DNA of 64,000 nucleotides from DASZQY01 sp035548515 (GCA_035548515.1 DASZSW010000018.1:1-64000); one strand, 5' to 3'; positions 35,823 to 45,158 are shown, numbered from the stretch's first letter. Notes: generated by a model not told the origin, from the letters alone. Numbers and translations: made by a program.

Positions 35823-37331
35823 CTATAGCGGCAGGCCGACCTTCAGGTAGCCGTCGACGTAATGCTGACGGTCGGCCTCGCTGGCGAAAGGCTGGGCCTT
35901 CGCCCACTGACTGATCGTGAAATGAGAATTGGCGGCCAGGAAGGCGGCCGCCTCCGCCCTTCCCTCATCCAGGCGGCCGAGTTGGCCGAGCGCGGCGGCA
36001 AGAATGCGCTGCGCGGCGGTGCGGCGGACAGGCTCGTTGCGCAGTGTCTGCACCGCGTCCCCGTAGCGGCGCGCGCCATACTCGGCCCAGCCGCGCGACC
36101 AGTAGTAGGCGCTGCCGGGAAACGGATTGAGGCGCAGCGCGTGGTCGAGAATCTCGATGCCCTCCACGGCGCGGCCCGCATGCACCTTCAGTTCGCCGAG
36201 CATGACGCGGGCGTCGGCGTTGTTGGGGTTGTGGCGTAGCGTGGTCTCGAACTCCGCTATCCCGGCGGCGAGGTCGCCGGTGTAGGCCTTGACGTAGCCG
36301 AGAACCCAGCGCGCATCGGTGCCCTGCGGGTCCAGCGCGATGGCTCGCTCGGCGGCCTTGCGGGCGAGCACCGCCTGCGCCCCCATGTCCTCGCCCCAGA
36401 AGGCCCATCCCCAGACGTGGCTGAGCGCGAGCCATGCGTGGGGCTCGGCGAACTCGGGATCGAGTTCTATGGCGCGTTGAAGGAGCTGGCGACCGGTGCG
36501 GTTACCTTCCGGCGTCTGCGTCACGAGCTGGCGGCCGCGGACTGTCAGGTCGTACGCCTCCAGATTAGTGGCGCGACGGCTGGAAACAGGGCCCATGCCG
36601 GGCAGAACGTCGCCGAGGGCGTTGACGATGCGGCCGACGATCTCGTCCTGGAGGGCGAAGACATCTGCGATATCGCGGTCGAAGCGATCCACCCACATGT
36701 GGCGATTGTCGACGGTGTCGATCAGCTGGGCACTGACGCGCACGCGGCTGGCAGCGCGACGGACGCTGCCTTCGACGATGTAGCGAACGCCAAGCTCGGC
36801 CGCCGCAGTGCGCAGATTCACTGAGCGGCCCTTGTAGGTGAAGGAGGAGTTGCGCGCGATGACCAGAAGGCCGGGCACGCGCGCCAGATCCGTGATCAGG
36901 TCCTCGGCGAGGCCATCGGCGAAGAATTCCTGCTCAGGATCGCTGCTCATGTTGGTGAAGGGCAGCACGGCGACGGCGGGCTTGGCGTCGGCCGGGGCGC
37001 TGGGTGCGGCAGCAGCGACCTGCGCCGGGGCGCGCATCAGGCGGTAGCCCAGCCTGGGCACGGTCGCGATCCAGTCCTCGTTGCTGTCGGACGCTCCCAG
37101 GACCTTGCGGAGCGCGGCGATCTGGACGGTGAGGTTGCTTTCCTCGACGCTGGCTCCGGGCCAGGCGGCATCCATCAGCGCGGCCTTGGTGACCGGCTCA
37201 CCCTCGGCCTGCAGCAGCGCACGGAGCAATGCGATGGCGCGGGCGCTCAGAGCGACGGGTGCGCCGTCGCGGAGCAGCGTGCTGTGCTCATCGAGGAGGA
37301 ATGCACCGAAGGCGAAGCGACGTGCAGCCAT
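35823..37331 (-). CDS. Winged-helix regulator with TolB-like and TPR domains (CadC/ToxR-type output)
   Basis: A 502-residue soluble protein. Residues 1-100 form an OmpR/ToxR-type winged helix (ALSARAIALLRALLQAEGE, VEESNLTVQIAALRKVLG, ATVPRLGYRL). Residues about 115-240 match the TolB-like region often called adenylate-cyclase-like (VAVLPFTNMSSDPEQEFFAD, GLAEDLITDLARVPGL). TPR-type repeats follow (AIELDPEFAEPHAWLALSHV, AIALDPQGTDARWVLGYV and more). No membrane segment separates the domains. It starts 23 nt after the hydroxyproline epimerase gene and is the likely last gene of that operon; local control is inference. Confidence 0.87.
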   Translation of the reverse strand: MAARRFAFGAFLLDEHSTLLRDGAPVALSARAIALLRALLQAEGEPVTKAALMDAAWPGASVEESNLTVQIAALRKVLGASDSNEDWIATVPRLGYRLMRAPAQVAAAAPSAPADAKPAVAVLPFTNMSSDPEQEFFADGLAEDLITDLARVPGLLVIARNSSFTYKGRSVNLRTAAAELGVRYIVEGSVRRAASRVRVSAQLIDTVDNRHMWVDRFDRDIADVFALQDEIVGRIVNALGDVLPGMGPVSSRRATNLEAYDLTVRGRQLVTQTPEGNRTGRQLLQRAIELDPEFAEPHAWLALSHVWGWAFWGEDMGAQAVLARKAAERAIALDPQGTDARWVLGYVKAYTGDLAAGIAEFETTLRHNPNNADARVMLGELKVHAGRAVEGIEILDHALRLNPFPGSAYYWSRGWAEYGARRYGDAVQTLRNEPVRRTAAQRILAAALGQLGRLDEGRAEAAAFLAANSHFTISQWAKAQPFASEADRQHYVDGYLKVGLPL

Positions 37332-37354
37332 GCCAGTGGGGTAGTCCCCGATTG

Positions 37355-38359
37355 CTACAGGACGCTGAAGCCTTTGACGAACGGATCGCGGTCGTCGAGG
37401 AAGATGGTGTTGTGGCCGGTGATCCAGGCCTGGCCGGCGATCGACGGGACGATGGCGTCGTAGCCGCCGACTTTCGTGGCGGCCTCGACGCGGCCGTAGA
37501 ACAGGCTGCCAATGATCGATTCGTGGACGAAGTCGTCGCCGACCTTGAGGTCGCCGCGGCCGGCAAGCTGTGCGATGCGGGCGGAGGTGCCGGTGCCGCA
37601 CGGTGAACGGTCGATGGCCTTCTCGCCGTAGAAGACGGCGTTGCGGGCGTCGGCGCGCGGGTCCTTGGCCTCGCCGGCCCAGAGGATATGGCGCACGCCT
37701 GTGATGGTCGCGTCTTCGGGATGGATGAAGGTGTACTTCTCGTTGATCAGCCGGCGCACGACCGGCGACAGCTTCTGGATATCGAAGGCGCTGAGATCGT
37801 CGAGGCCGGCGTACGACTCCTGCGGCTCGATGATGGCGTAGAAGTTGCCGCCGTAGGCAACATCGAAGTTCACCGTGCCGAAATCGGGGACGTCGACGCT
37901 GAGGCCCGTCTTGTAGAGGAACGACGGCACGTTGCGGATGCGCACCTGCACCACGTTGCCGAAGTTGTCGCGGGTGTATTCGGCGTCGATGATGCCGGCC
38001 GGCACCTCGAGGCGGAGCTTGCCCTCGACCTTGGGTTTTACCAGGCCCTCCTCGAGCAGGACCGTGACCGTACCGATCGTGCCGTGGCCGCACATCGGCA
38101 GGCAGCCGGTGGTCTCGATGAACAGGATGGCGGCATCGCTGTCGTCGCGCATCGGCTCGTAGAGGATGGAGCCGGACATGACGTCGTGGCCGCGCGGCTC
38201 GAACATCAGACCGGTGCGGATATAGTCGTAGTCGCGGATGAAGTGCTGGCGCTTCTCGCTCATGTTGGCGCCCTTCAGCGGCGGACCGCCGCCGGCGACC
38301 ACCCGCACGGGATTGCCAGCGGTGTGCGCGTCGACGATGAAGAAGGTCTGGCGGCTCAT
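37355..38359 (-). CDS. 4-hydroxyproline 2-epimerase (proline racemase family)
   Basis: A 334-residue PLP-independent racemase/epimerase. The two catalytic cysteines are present: MCGHGTIG (Cys90) and DRSPCGTGTSAR (Cys254). A Cys-Cys pair fits 4-hydroxyproline epimerases and proline racemases and excludes the Thr-type dehydratases. It would turn trans-4-hydroxy-L-proline into cis-4-hydroxy-D-proline. The dehydrogenase gene before it overlaps by 4 nt (ATGA), which supports the hydroxyproline assignment over plain proline racemase. Confidence 0.88.
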   Translation of the reverse strand: MSRQTFFIVDAHTAGNPVRVVAGGGPPLKGANMSEKRQHFIRDYDYIRTGLMFEPRGHDVMSGSILYEPMRDDSDAAILFIETTGCLPMCGHGTIGTVTVLLEEGLVKPKVEGKLRLEVPAGIIDAEYTRDNFGNVVQVRIRNVPSFLYKTGLSVDVPDFGTVNFDVAYGGNFYAIIEPQESYAGLDDLSAFDIQKLSPVVRRLINEKYTFIHPEDATITGVRHILWAGEAKDPRADARNAVFYGEKAIDRSPCGTGTSARIAQLAGRGDLKVGDDFVHESIIGSLFYGRVEAATKVGGYDAIVPSIAGQAWITGHNTIFLDDRDPFVKGFSVL

Positions 38360-39591
38360 TGGAAGCGCTCGATGCCGAAGGGTTCGAGATTCTTTTCACG
38401 CGGCCGGCCGGCGAGCAAGCCCGCGACGTGGCGCGCGGTGGCAGCTGACAGCGTCAGGCCGAGGTGGCCGTGGCCGAATGCGAAGACGATCCGCGGATCC
38501 TTCGGGTATGGACCGATGACGGCCAGCGAATCCGGCGTGGCGGGGCGGGCGCCCATCCATTCGCGGCCACCCTCCTCCGGCAGGTCGGGGAAGTAGCGGC
38601 GCGCCTTCTGCCGCATGGCTTTGGCGCGGGCGAAGTTCGGCGGCGCGTCGACCGAAGCCAGCTCCACGGCTCCGCCGACGCGCAGGCCATCGTTGAGCGG
38701 CGAGACGACGAAGCCATGCGCCGACAGGAACACCGGCACCGTGATGGTGAAGCCAGGATCGGGGAAGGTGGTGTTGTAACCGCGCTCAGCCTCCAGCAAC
38801 ACGCGAAGCCCGAGCTTGCGGACAAGATCGCGGGACCACACGCCGCCCGACAAGAGGACGCGATCGAATTTTGCGATACTGCCGCCCTTCGTGACGACCG
38901 CAACGCTATCGCCTTCCGGGCGGATATCGGTGACCGCGCCGGTGAGGAAGTGGCCGCGGTTGCGGACTGACGTGCGGAGGCCGAGGAGTACTTCGAGCGG
39001 GCTGGTGACGGACCACTGGTCGGGGGTGAAGACGACGCGCTTGAAGATTTTCGCGTCGAGGGCGGGCACCATCGCGGCAGCGTCCTCGACGGACATGTCC
39101 TCGTATTCGGCGCCGTGGCGGCCGCGCTCCTTCCACTCGTGCTGGGCGGCGTCGTATGCGGCGTCGGTGTCGTAGAGGTAGATGGCGCCGTTGCGGCGCA
39201 TGTACATGGGCAGGCTGGCGCGGCGGGCCAGCTCCTGATGATCGGCGAGCGCGGTCTTCATGATGAAGGCGAGCGCGGTGGTGGCGTGCTCGACCTGATG
39301 CGGCCGCGCGTTGAAGACGAAGCGCGCGAGGAACGGCGTCAGCGCCGGCAGGTCACGGGCGCGCAGCGTCAGCGGCCCAAGCGGATCGAGCAGCCAGCCG
39401 GGGACCGACGCGATGATGCCGGGACGCGCCAGCGGCGAGATTTCGGGCAAGTTGAGCAGGCCAGCATTGCCCGTCGAAGCGGGACGGCCTTCTGGGTCGC
39501 GCTCGAAGACGGTGACGTCATGGCCATCGCCGAGGAGCCACACTGCAGCAGCAGAGCCGATGATGCCGCCACCGACGACGCCGATCTTCAT
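38356..39591 (-). CDS. FAD-dependent D-amino-acid dehydrogenase (DadA-like), probable D-hydroxyproline dehydrogenase
   Basis: A 411-residue DAO-family flavoprotein. It opens with the dinucleotide motif VVGGGIIGSAAAVWLL, then VTVFERDPEG; ASTGNAGLL is a DadA-type landmark. The C-terminal part has WMGARPATPDSLAVIGP and FAFGHGHLGLTLSAATA. Coupled to the epimerase by ATGA overlap, it most likely oxidises cis-4-hydroxy-D-proline to the pyrroline. The frame stays open upstream across the SGNH gene, but the flavin motif fixes the start at 39591, itself overlapping the SGNH stop by 4 nt. Confidence 0.9.
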   Translation of the reverse strand: MKIGVVGGGIIGSAAAVWLLGDGHDVTVFERDPEGRPASTGNAGLLNLPEISPLARPGIIASVPGWLLDPLGPLTLRARDLPALTPFLARFVFNARPHQVEHATTALAFIMKTALADHQELARRASLPMYMRRNGAIYLYDTDAAYDAAQHEWKERGRHGAEYEDMSVEDAAAMVPALDAKIFKRVVFTPDQWSVTSPLEVLLGLRTSVRNRGHFLTGAVTDIRPEGDSVAVVTKGGSIAKFDRVLLSGGVWSRDLVRKLGLRVLLEAERGYNTTFPDPGFTITVPVFLSAHGFVVSPLNDGLRVGGAVELASVDAPPNFARAKAMRQKARRYFPDLPEEGGREWMGARPATPDSLAVIGPYPKDPRIVFAFGHGHLGLTLSAATARHVAGLLAGRPREKNLEPFGIERFQ

Positions 39592-40226
39592 GATGGCGCT
39601 CCAGTGATTGCAGCGGCGATGGCGCGGCCGAGCTTGACGTGCGCATCGGGGTCGAGATGGAAGCCGTCGACAGTCGAGGAGCGGATGACGCTGCCCGCGT
39701 CGAAGAAGCGGGCTCCGGCTGCCTCCGCGACCTTGGCGAGTTCCGCGGCGAGATGGCGGGACTTCTCTACAGCGCCGTCGAAAAGCTCCACGTACTTCGC
39801 CGACACGGGGGCGAACGGCGGCGGCGCGATGACGAGGATCGCGGGCGCCTTGCCGCCCCTGCCCCACTGCGGCTGCCTGGCCAGTTCGATCAGCTTGGCG
39901 ACACCGGCCGCGATCTCCCATGGCGACTTGTGGAAGCGGGCCTTGAGGTCGTTGGTGCCCAGCATGATGGCGATCCAGTCGAGCGGCTTGTGTGAGCCGA
40001 GAGAGGGCAGCAGGTAGGTCAGACCGTTTTTTTCGCGGCCTTCTACCGGGTCGTCGCTGACGGTAGTGCGGCCGCCAAGCCCCTCCTCCAGGACCAGCCA
40101 GCCATCGCCGAGCTTGGCTCGGAGCACGCCCGGCCAGCGCTCCTCGGGCGCGTAGCGGTCATCCGGGCGCGAAACGGTGGCCGATCCCCAGGTGTTGGAG
40201 TCGCCGTAACACAGGATGCTGGGCAT
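39588..40226 (-). CDS. SGNH/GDSL hydrolase
   Basis: A 212-residue esterase-type hydrolase. Block I is CYGDSNTWG with Ser10, block III is MLGTNDLKA, and block V DGFHLDPDAH holds the Asp and His. No signal peptide, so cytoplasmic. It resembles the arylesterase-like branch (GDSN rather than GDSL). It is joined to the DadA-like gene by a 4-nt overlap, so it belongs to the hydroxyproline operon; an esterase or lactonase role there is unexplained. Confidence 0.88.
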   Translation of the reverse strand: MPSILCYGDSNTWGSATVSRPDDRYAPEERWPGVLRAKLGDGWLVLEEGLGGRTTVSDDPVEGREKNGLTYLLPSLGSHKPLDWIAIMLGTNDLKARFHKSPWEIAAGVAKLIELARQPQWGRGGKAPAILVIAPPPFAPVSAKYVELFDGAVEKSRHLAAELAKVAEAAGARFFDAGSVIRSSTVDGFHLDPDAHVKLGRAIAAAITGAPS

Positions 40227-40254
40227 TCGGTCGTCGCCTCCCCGGAAGGGCATC

Positions 40255-40575
40255 CTAGGTGGCGGCAGGCTTCTCCCTCAAGGGCGCAAAACCGCACCCT
40301 CCGTCCGCCCGTACAACCAGGAGGGCACCGGACCGGTAAAGGCGGCCAACAAAGCCGGAATCGTCGGCAATCGCGATGACGGTATCGCCGCGGACCTGGA
40401 GGATATCGCCATCGGCAGCCAGTACCGCAGCCAACGCCGGGCCGAGGCCGCCCCGGGCGACCACGGCGACCGGGACCCCCGCCGATGCGACCAGCGCGAA
40501 GCCGACCATCGCCGCTAGAAGTGCGGCGAAGACCAGCGGAACGCCCAGCAGGATGGGCAGAATCTGACGGCGCAT
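40255..40575 (-). CDS. Small membrane-anchored hypothetical protein
   Basis: A 106-residue protein with an N-terminal transmembrane or signal segment (LPILLGVPLVFAALLAAMVG, about 6-32) and a C-terminal soluble part containing GDTVIAIADDSGFVGRLY. I do not recognise a family. It lies between the HerA-like ATPase (63 nt upstream) and the SGNH gene (28 nt downstream), all on one strand. No strong ribosome binding site is seen. Confidence 0.62.
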   Translation of the reverse strand: MRRQILPILLGVPLVFAALLAAMVGFALVASAGVPVAVVARGGLGPALAAVLAADGDILQVRGDTVIAIADDSGFVGRLYRSGALLVVRADGGCGFAPLREKPAAT

Positions 40576-40638
40576 GATTCGCCGAAGATAGTGCGTCGAG
40601 GCAGCCGGCGCATCTTGCGGTGCGGTGCGTAAGGCGCC

Positions 40639-42387
40639 TCAGGCACCCTTTCGCTGAATAAGCGGCGCGCCGAGACCGTCGTCAAAGTCGGTCGGAACGC
40701 CGTCGGCGTCGAGGCCCATGAGCGAGGTGCGCGGGCGCTGGTTGGTCGTCGTGGAGTCGCGCCAGCGGTCGACCACGGCGTGGATGAAGTCGAGATCGAC
40801 CTCGCCGCTGGCGTCGAGCTGCACCTGGTCGCCGGACTGGCTGCGCGGACGGCGATCGGCGGGGAGATCCTTGAAGCGGAAGCGGGTCGGCAACGGAACG
40901 CCTTCGCCGAAGGCGATGCCCTCGCGGTTGCCAAGCGAGGGCAGGAACGCGATGAGGCTGGAGCCGGCGTCGGGCACGGCGGAGCGGATGATCGCCTGGT
41001 CGCGGTCGTTGGACAGGCGCATGGCGAAGACGGTGGAGCATTGCGACAGGATCGTCGCGTCGAGATCGGCGGGACGCTGGGTAATACAGCCGAGGAAGAC
41101 GCCGTACTTGCGGCCTTCCTTGGCGATGCGCGACAGCGCCTTCAACGTCGGGCCGAAGCCCTGCTTCTTGTCGGCGGGCGCGTAGCGGTGCGCTTCCTCG
41201 CAGGCGACCAGCAACGGCGCGGCGCCGTCGCTCCAGACGCCGAACTCGAAGGCCATGCGGCACATCACCGACACGACCGAATCCAGCACCTCGGCCGGGA
41301 AGCCGGCCAACTGGATGACGGTGATCGGCTTGCCGGCAAGTGGCAGGCGGAAAAGATCGCCCAGCACCTGCACCATCAGGTCTTCGATGAACAGGTTGTT
41401 GAACATGAACGTGTAGCGCGAGTCGTGGCCGAGCGTTTCGATGCGCGCGATAAGGCGATGGTACTTGGTCCAGATCGAGCGGTTCTCGAGCTTGCCCATG
41501 CGATCGTCGATCAGCTTGACGAGATCGGAGATGCGGTAGGGCACGGGGGTATCGGCGGTGTAGCCTGCACCCTGTCGGCGAAGCAGCAGGCGGTCGCCCT
41601 TGGAGCCGGCGGCAAACTGGGCTTTGGCGAGCGGGATGAGCTCCTGCAGGATCTCCATTTCCTCTTCGACGCCGGGACGGCCGCGGAAGAAGACGTCTAC
41701 GATCTCCTCGAAATTGAACAGCCAGAACGGCAGCATCAGATTCTTCGGGCTCACCACGTGGGCGAGGTCGCCAAAGCACTGACCGTACTCGTTGTGCGGA
41801 TCGATGAGGAAGATACGGAGATTCGCTTTCTTGGCGAGAATCTCCTGAAGGATGAGCGCAACCGAGGTGGACTTGCCCACGCCAGTAGTGCCGACGACGG
41901 CGAAGTGCTTGCGCAGCAGCTCGTCGAAGTTGATGTAGGCCGGAACGGTGGGGTCGAGGCGCAGGCGACCGACCTCGATCGTCTCGCCGCCGCCGACGTG
42001 ATGGATCGTCGCAACGTCTTCGGTAGCGAGGCGCTGGATCAGGTTGCCGATGGTCGGGTACGTGGACACGCCGCGCTGGAACGACGGGGAGTCGGACGCG
42101 TAATTCTTGATCTCGCCCATGAAGTCGATGTCGGCCACAAGGCTGCCGGCCTCGACGTCGTCCTTCTCGGGCGGCGATACGGTCATGCGCACGACGGCGC
42201 CGACGATCAGCGACGTCTCGGCGATGATGCCGACGAGCCGGCCGATGGTGACGCGTGCGTCCTCATCCGCGGCGTCGGCCTTGAACAGGCGCGCTACGGC
42301 GCCGGATCCCGTGATGCCGGTGATACGGCCAAGAGGGGGCTGAGCCTTGCCGGCTTTTGCCGACGGCTTCCGGGAAAGGGCATCCAT
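40639..42387 (-). CDS. HerA-like ATP-binding protein (FtsK-HerA superfamily)
   Basis: A 582-residue ATPase. An N-terminal HAS-barrel-like segment (LGRITGITGSGAVARLF) is followed by Walker A VGTTGVGKST (about 165-174), IFLIDPHNEYG, and Walker B LLVACEEAHRYAP. The late region has GCITQRPADLDATILSQC and FAMRLSNDRDQAII, typical of HerA/DUF87 hexameric translocases. Family members pump DNA, usually with the nuclease NurA in archaea. No NurA, SIR2 or other nuclease gene is adjacent, so its partner is unknown. Confidence 0.9.
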   Translation of the reverse strand: MDALSRKPSAKAGKAQPPLGRITGITGSGAVARLFKADAADEDARVTIGRLVGIIAETSLIVGAVVRMTVSPPEKDDVEAGSLVADIDFMGEIKNYASDSPSFQRGVSTYPTIGNLIQRLATEDVATIHHVGGGETIEVGRLRLDPTVPAYINFDELLRKHFAVVGTTGVGKSTSVALILQEILAKKANLRIFLIDPHNEYGQCFGDLAHVVSPKNLMLPFWLFNFEEIVDVFFRGRPGVEEEMEILQELIPLAKAQFAAGSKGDRLLLRRQGAGYTADTPVPYRISDLVKLIDDRMGKLENRSIWTKYHRLIARIETLGHDSRYTFMFNNLFIEDLMVQVLGDLFRLPLAGKPITVIQLAGFPAEVLDSVVSVMCRMAFEFGVWSDGAAPLLVACEEAHRYAPADKKQGFGPTLKALSRIAKEGRKYGVFLGCITQRPADLDATILSQCSTVFAMRLSNDRDQAIIRSAVPDAGSSLIAFLPSLGNREGIAFGEGVPLPTRFRFKDLPADRRPRSQSGDQVQLDASGEVDLDFIHAVVDRWRDSTTTNQRPRTSLMGLDADGVPTDFDDGLGAPLIQRKGA

Positions 42388-42549
42388 CGTGATGCTCGGT
42401 CCTTCTTACTCACACACGCCACTGGCCCGTCCTTGCCATGATTTTGCCCTGCAAACAGTAAACAGCCGGTCATCACGACCCCCTCGTTTCCGCGGCATTT
42501 TCCCGGGTAGTGTAGGGCGACTCGCTGCCTCCGGAGATTTGCCGACGCC

Positions 42550-43491
42550 ATGGCTATCGTGACGCTGTCGCTGAACCCGGCCATCGACGTTTCGAGCGAG
42601 ACGGACCGGGTGGTTCCAACCCACAAGATCCGCACGACAAACGAGGAATACGAGCCGGGCGGCGGGGGCGTGAACGTCGCCCGGGTGATCGCCGAGCTCG
42701 GTGGCGAGGCGCTGCTGATCTGCCCGGCGGGCGGCTTTCCGGGTCGGATGCTCGACGAGCTGCTGGGGGCGATTCCGATCCCGCGGCGGATCGTGCCCAT
42801 CGCCGGCGACACTCGCATTTCGTTTACCGTGTTCGAACGCAAGACCGGCAACGAGTTCAGGTTCACGCCCAACGGGCCGAAGCTTTCGGAAGCCGAGGTT
42901 GCAGCGTGCCTCGATGCGATCCGCTCGGCCGACTATGAATATTTCGTCGCGAGCGGGAGCGTGCCCATGGGGGCGCCTACCGACATCCTGGCGCGGGTTG
43001 CGGAGATCGTTGCCAGCAAGGGCGCACGCTTCGTGCTCGATTCTTCCGGCGCCGGCCTAAGCATGACAATGGAGAAAAGCCGCGCCTACTTTGTCAAACC
43101 GAGCATGACGGAGCTCGAGGCGCTCGTTGGACGGCGGCTCGACAACGCAACGGCGGAGGAAGCCGCGAAGGATCTCGTCGCGCGCGGCAGGGCCGAAATA
43201 GTCGCAGTGACTATGGGCGCATCAGGCGCAATCGTGGTGACGCAGGACAAGGTGCTGCGCGTCGAGGCGCCCAAGGTCGAGACACGCTCGGCGGTCGGAG
43301 CCGGGGATGCCTTTGTCGGGGCGATGACACTGGCGCTGTCGCGTGGCGAGAAACTCGAGGATGCCGCACTGCTCGCCACAGCGGCAGGAGCGGCAACGGC
43401 ATTGACGCCGCAATCGAAGGTGTGCGCGCTGACGGACGTGACGCGCCTGACCGAGGAAATGAAACGGACGCGCGTGAGCAAGATCGCATGA
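42550..43491 (+). CDS. PfkB-family hexose kinase (1-phosphofructokinase type)
   Basis: A 313-residue ribokinase-fold kinase. The N-terminus VTLSLNPAIDVSSETDRVVP and the GGGGVNVARVIAELGG motif are typical of 1-phosphofructokinase, tagatose-6-phosphate and Pfk-2 kinases. The C-terminal GAGDAFVGAM carries the catalytic Asp. It would phosphorylate a fructose or tagatose phosphate with ATP. No sugar PTS gene is adjacent, so a 6-phosphofructokinase-2 role is likely. Its stop overlaps the next start (ATGA). Confidence 0.9.
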   Translation: MAIVTLSLNPAIDVSSETDRVVPTHKIRTTNEEYEPGGGGVNVARVIAELGGEALLICPAGGFPGRMLDELLGAIPIPRRIVPIAGDTRISFTVFERKTGNEFRFTPNGPKLSEAEVAACLDAIRSADYEYFVASGSVPMGAPTDILARVAEIVASKGARFVLDSSGAGLSMTMEKSRAYFVKPSMTELEALVGRRLDNATAEEAAKDLVARGRAEIVAVTMGASGAIVVTQDKVLRVEAPKVETRSAVGAGDAFVGAMTLALSRGEKLEDAALLATAAGAATALTPQSKVCALTDVTRLTEEMKRTRVSKIA

Positions 43492-45134
43492 GTGACGACC
43501 GCGAAGTGATGGAGTTCGACGTCGTCATCGTCGGCGCGGGGCCGGCGGGCCTTGGCGCCGCAATCCGGCTGAAGCAGCGCTCGCCGCAGGTGAGTGTCGC
43601 GGTGCTGGAGAAGGGCTCGGAGGTCGGGGCGCACATTCTTTCCGGCGCGGTGATCGATCCGGTCGGGCTGGATACGCTGCTGCCCGGATGGCGGAACGAC
43701 GCCACCACGCCGGTTAAGGTGAAGGTGGCGCGCGACCGTTTCGTGTGGCTGGGCGAAGCCGGCGCGATCCGCATCCCTAACATCGTGATGCCGCCGCTGA
43801 TGTCGAACCACGGCAACTACATCGCGTCGCTGGGCGATGTCTGCCGCTGGCTGGCGCGGCAAGCCGAGGCGCTGGGCGTCGAGATATTCCCGGGTTTCGC
43901 GGCGGCCGAAGTGCTGACCAACAAGCACGGCGCGGTGATCGGCGTGGCCACCGGCGACATGGGCGTGGCGCGGGACGGCTCGCACAAATCGACGTATCAG
44001 CGCGGCATCGCGCTGCATGCGCGCTACACGCTGATCGCGGAAGGCGCACGCGGGTCGCTGGCGAAACGGCTGACGCGGCGCTTCGGGCTGGATCTCGGGC
44101 GCGAGCCGCAGAAGTACGGCATCGGGCTCAAGGAATTGTGGGAAGTAGCGCCGTCGCGGCACCGTGAAGGGACGGTGCAACACACGTTCGGCTGGCCGCT
44201 CGACGGGCGTACCGGTGGCGGCTCGTTCCTCTATCACCTTGACAAAAACCAGGTCGCGGTCGGGTTCGTGGTCCACCTCAACTACAAGAACCCGCACCTC
44301 TCGCCGTTCGAGGAGTTCCAGAAGTTCAAGTCGCATCCCGCGATCGCGCCGCTGTTTGCCGGCGGCAAACGCATCGCGTACGGGGCGCGGGCCATCACCG
44401 AGGGCGGTTTCCAGTCTGTGCCGAAGCTCACCTTCCCGGGCGGCGCGCTGATCGGGTGTTCGGCCGGTTTCGTCAACGTGCCGCGCATCAAGGGCAGCCA
44501 CAACGCGATCCTGTCGGGGATCGCGGCGGCGGACCATGTCGCGGTAGCGCTGGCGGATGGGCGCGCGCACGACGAGATCGCGGGCTATGACGAAGGCTGG
44601 CGGTCGGGACCAATCGGACGCGACCTTTACCGGGTGCGCAACGTCAAGCCGCTGTGGTCGAAGTACGGGACGATCCGCGGCATCGCGCTCGGCGGGCTCG
44701 ACATGTGGGCGAATACTTTCGGCCTGTCGCTGTTCGGGACGCTGCCGCATGGCGGCGAGGATCATGCCGCTACGGAAGCAGGCGTGGCGGCGCCTCCCGC
44801 TCCCTACGAGAAGTCGGACGGCGTGGTGCGGTTCGACCGGCTGTCGTCGGTGTTCCTCGCCAACACCGTGCATGACGAAGACCAGCCGGTACATTTGCGC
44901 GTCCGCGATATGGCGCTGCAGGTGGAATCCGAGTTGCGGGTGTACGATGGGCCATCGGCGCTCTATTGCCCAGCCGCGGTCTACGAGTGGCGCGAGGAGG
45001 CGGACGGCGCGAAGTACGTCATCAACGCGGCGAACTGCGTCCACTGCAAGACGTGCGACATCAAGGACCCCAACCAGAACATCGACTGGGTGACCCCGGA
45101 AGGCGGCAGCGGGCCGAACTATCCGAATATGTAG
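43488..45134 (+). CDS. Electron transfer flavoprotein-ubiquinone oxidoreductase
   Basis: A 548-residue membrane-associated iron-sulfur flavoprotein passing electrons from ETF to ubiquinone. FAD motif VIVGAGPAGLGAAIRLKQ lies near residues 13-30. GCSAGFVNVPRIKGSHNA is a typical ETF-QO segment. The C-terminal 4Fe-4S site is complete: CVHCKTC plus the Cys in LYCPAAVYEW. It serves acyl-CoA and amino-acid dehydrogenases. The start overlaps the pfkB-like stop by 4 nt, an unexpected partner; ETF subunit genes are not nearby. Confidence 0.95.
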   Translation: MSDDREVMEFDVVIVGAGPAGLGAAIRLKQRSPQVSVAVLEKGSEVGAHILSGAVIDPVGLDTLLPGWRNDATTPVKVKVARDRFVWLGEAGAIRIPNIVMPPLMSNHGNYIASLGDVCRWLARQAEALGVEIFPGFAAAEVLTNKHGAVIGVATGDMGVARDGSHKSTYQRGIALHARYTLIAEGARGSLAKRLTRRFGLDLGREPQKYGIGLKELWEVAPSRHREGTVQHTFGWPLDGRTGGGSFLYHLDKNQVAVGFVVHLNYKNPHLSPFEEFQKFKSHPAIAPLFAGGKRIAYGARAITEGGFQSVPKLTFPGGALIGCSAGFVNVPRIKGSHNAILSGIAAADHVAVALADGRAHDEIAGYDEGWRSGPIGRDLYRVRNVKPLWSKYGTIRGIALGGLDMWANTFGLSLFGTLPHGGEDHAATEAGVAAPPAPYEKSDGVVRFDRLSSVFLANTVHDEDQPVHLRVRDMALQVESELRVYDGPSALYCPAAVYEWREEADGAKYVINAANCVHCKTCDIKDPNQNIDWVTPEGGSGPNYPNM

Positions 45135-45158
45135 GCGGGTGAGCCGCCTGTTGCGCCG

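Noticed and set aside
43086..45044. Open frame of 652 codons opposite ETF-ubiquinone oxidoreductase
   Set aside because: Antisense to a fully recognised gene; no motif.
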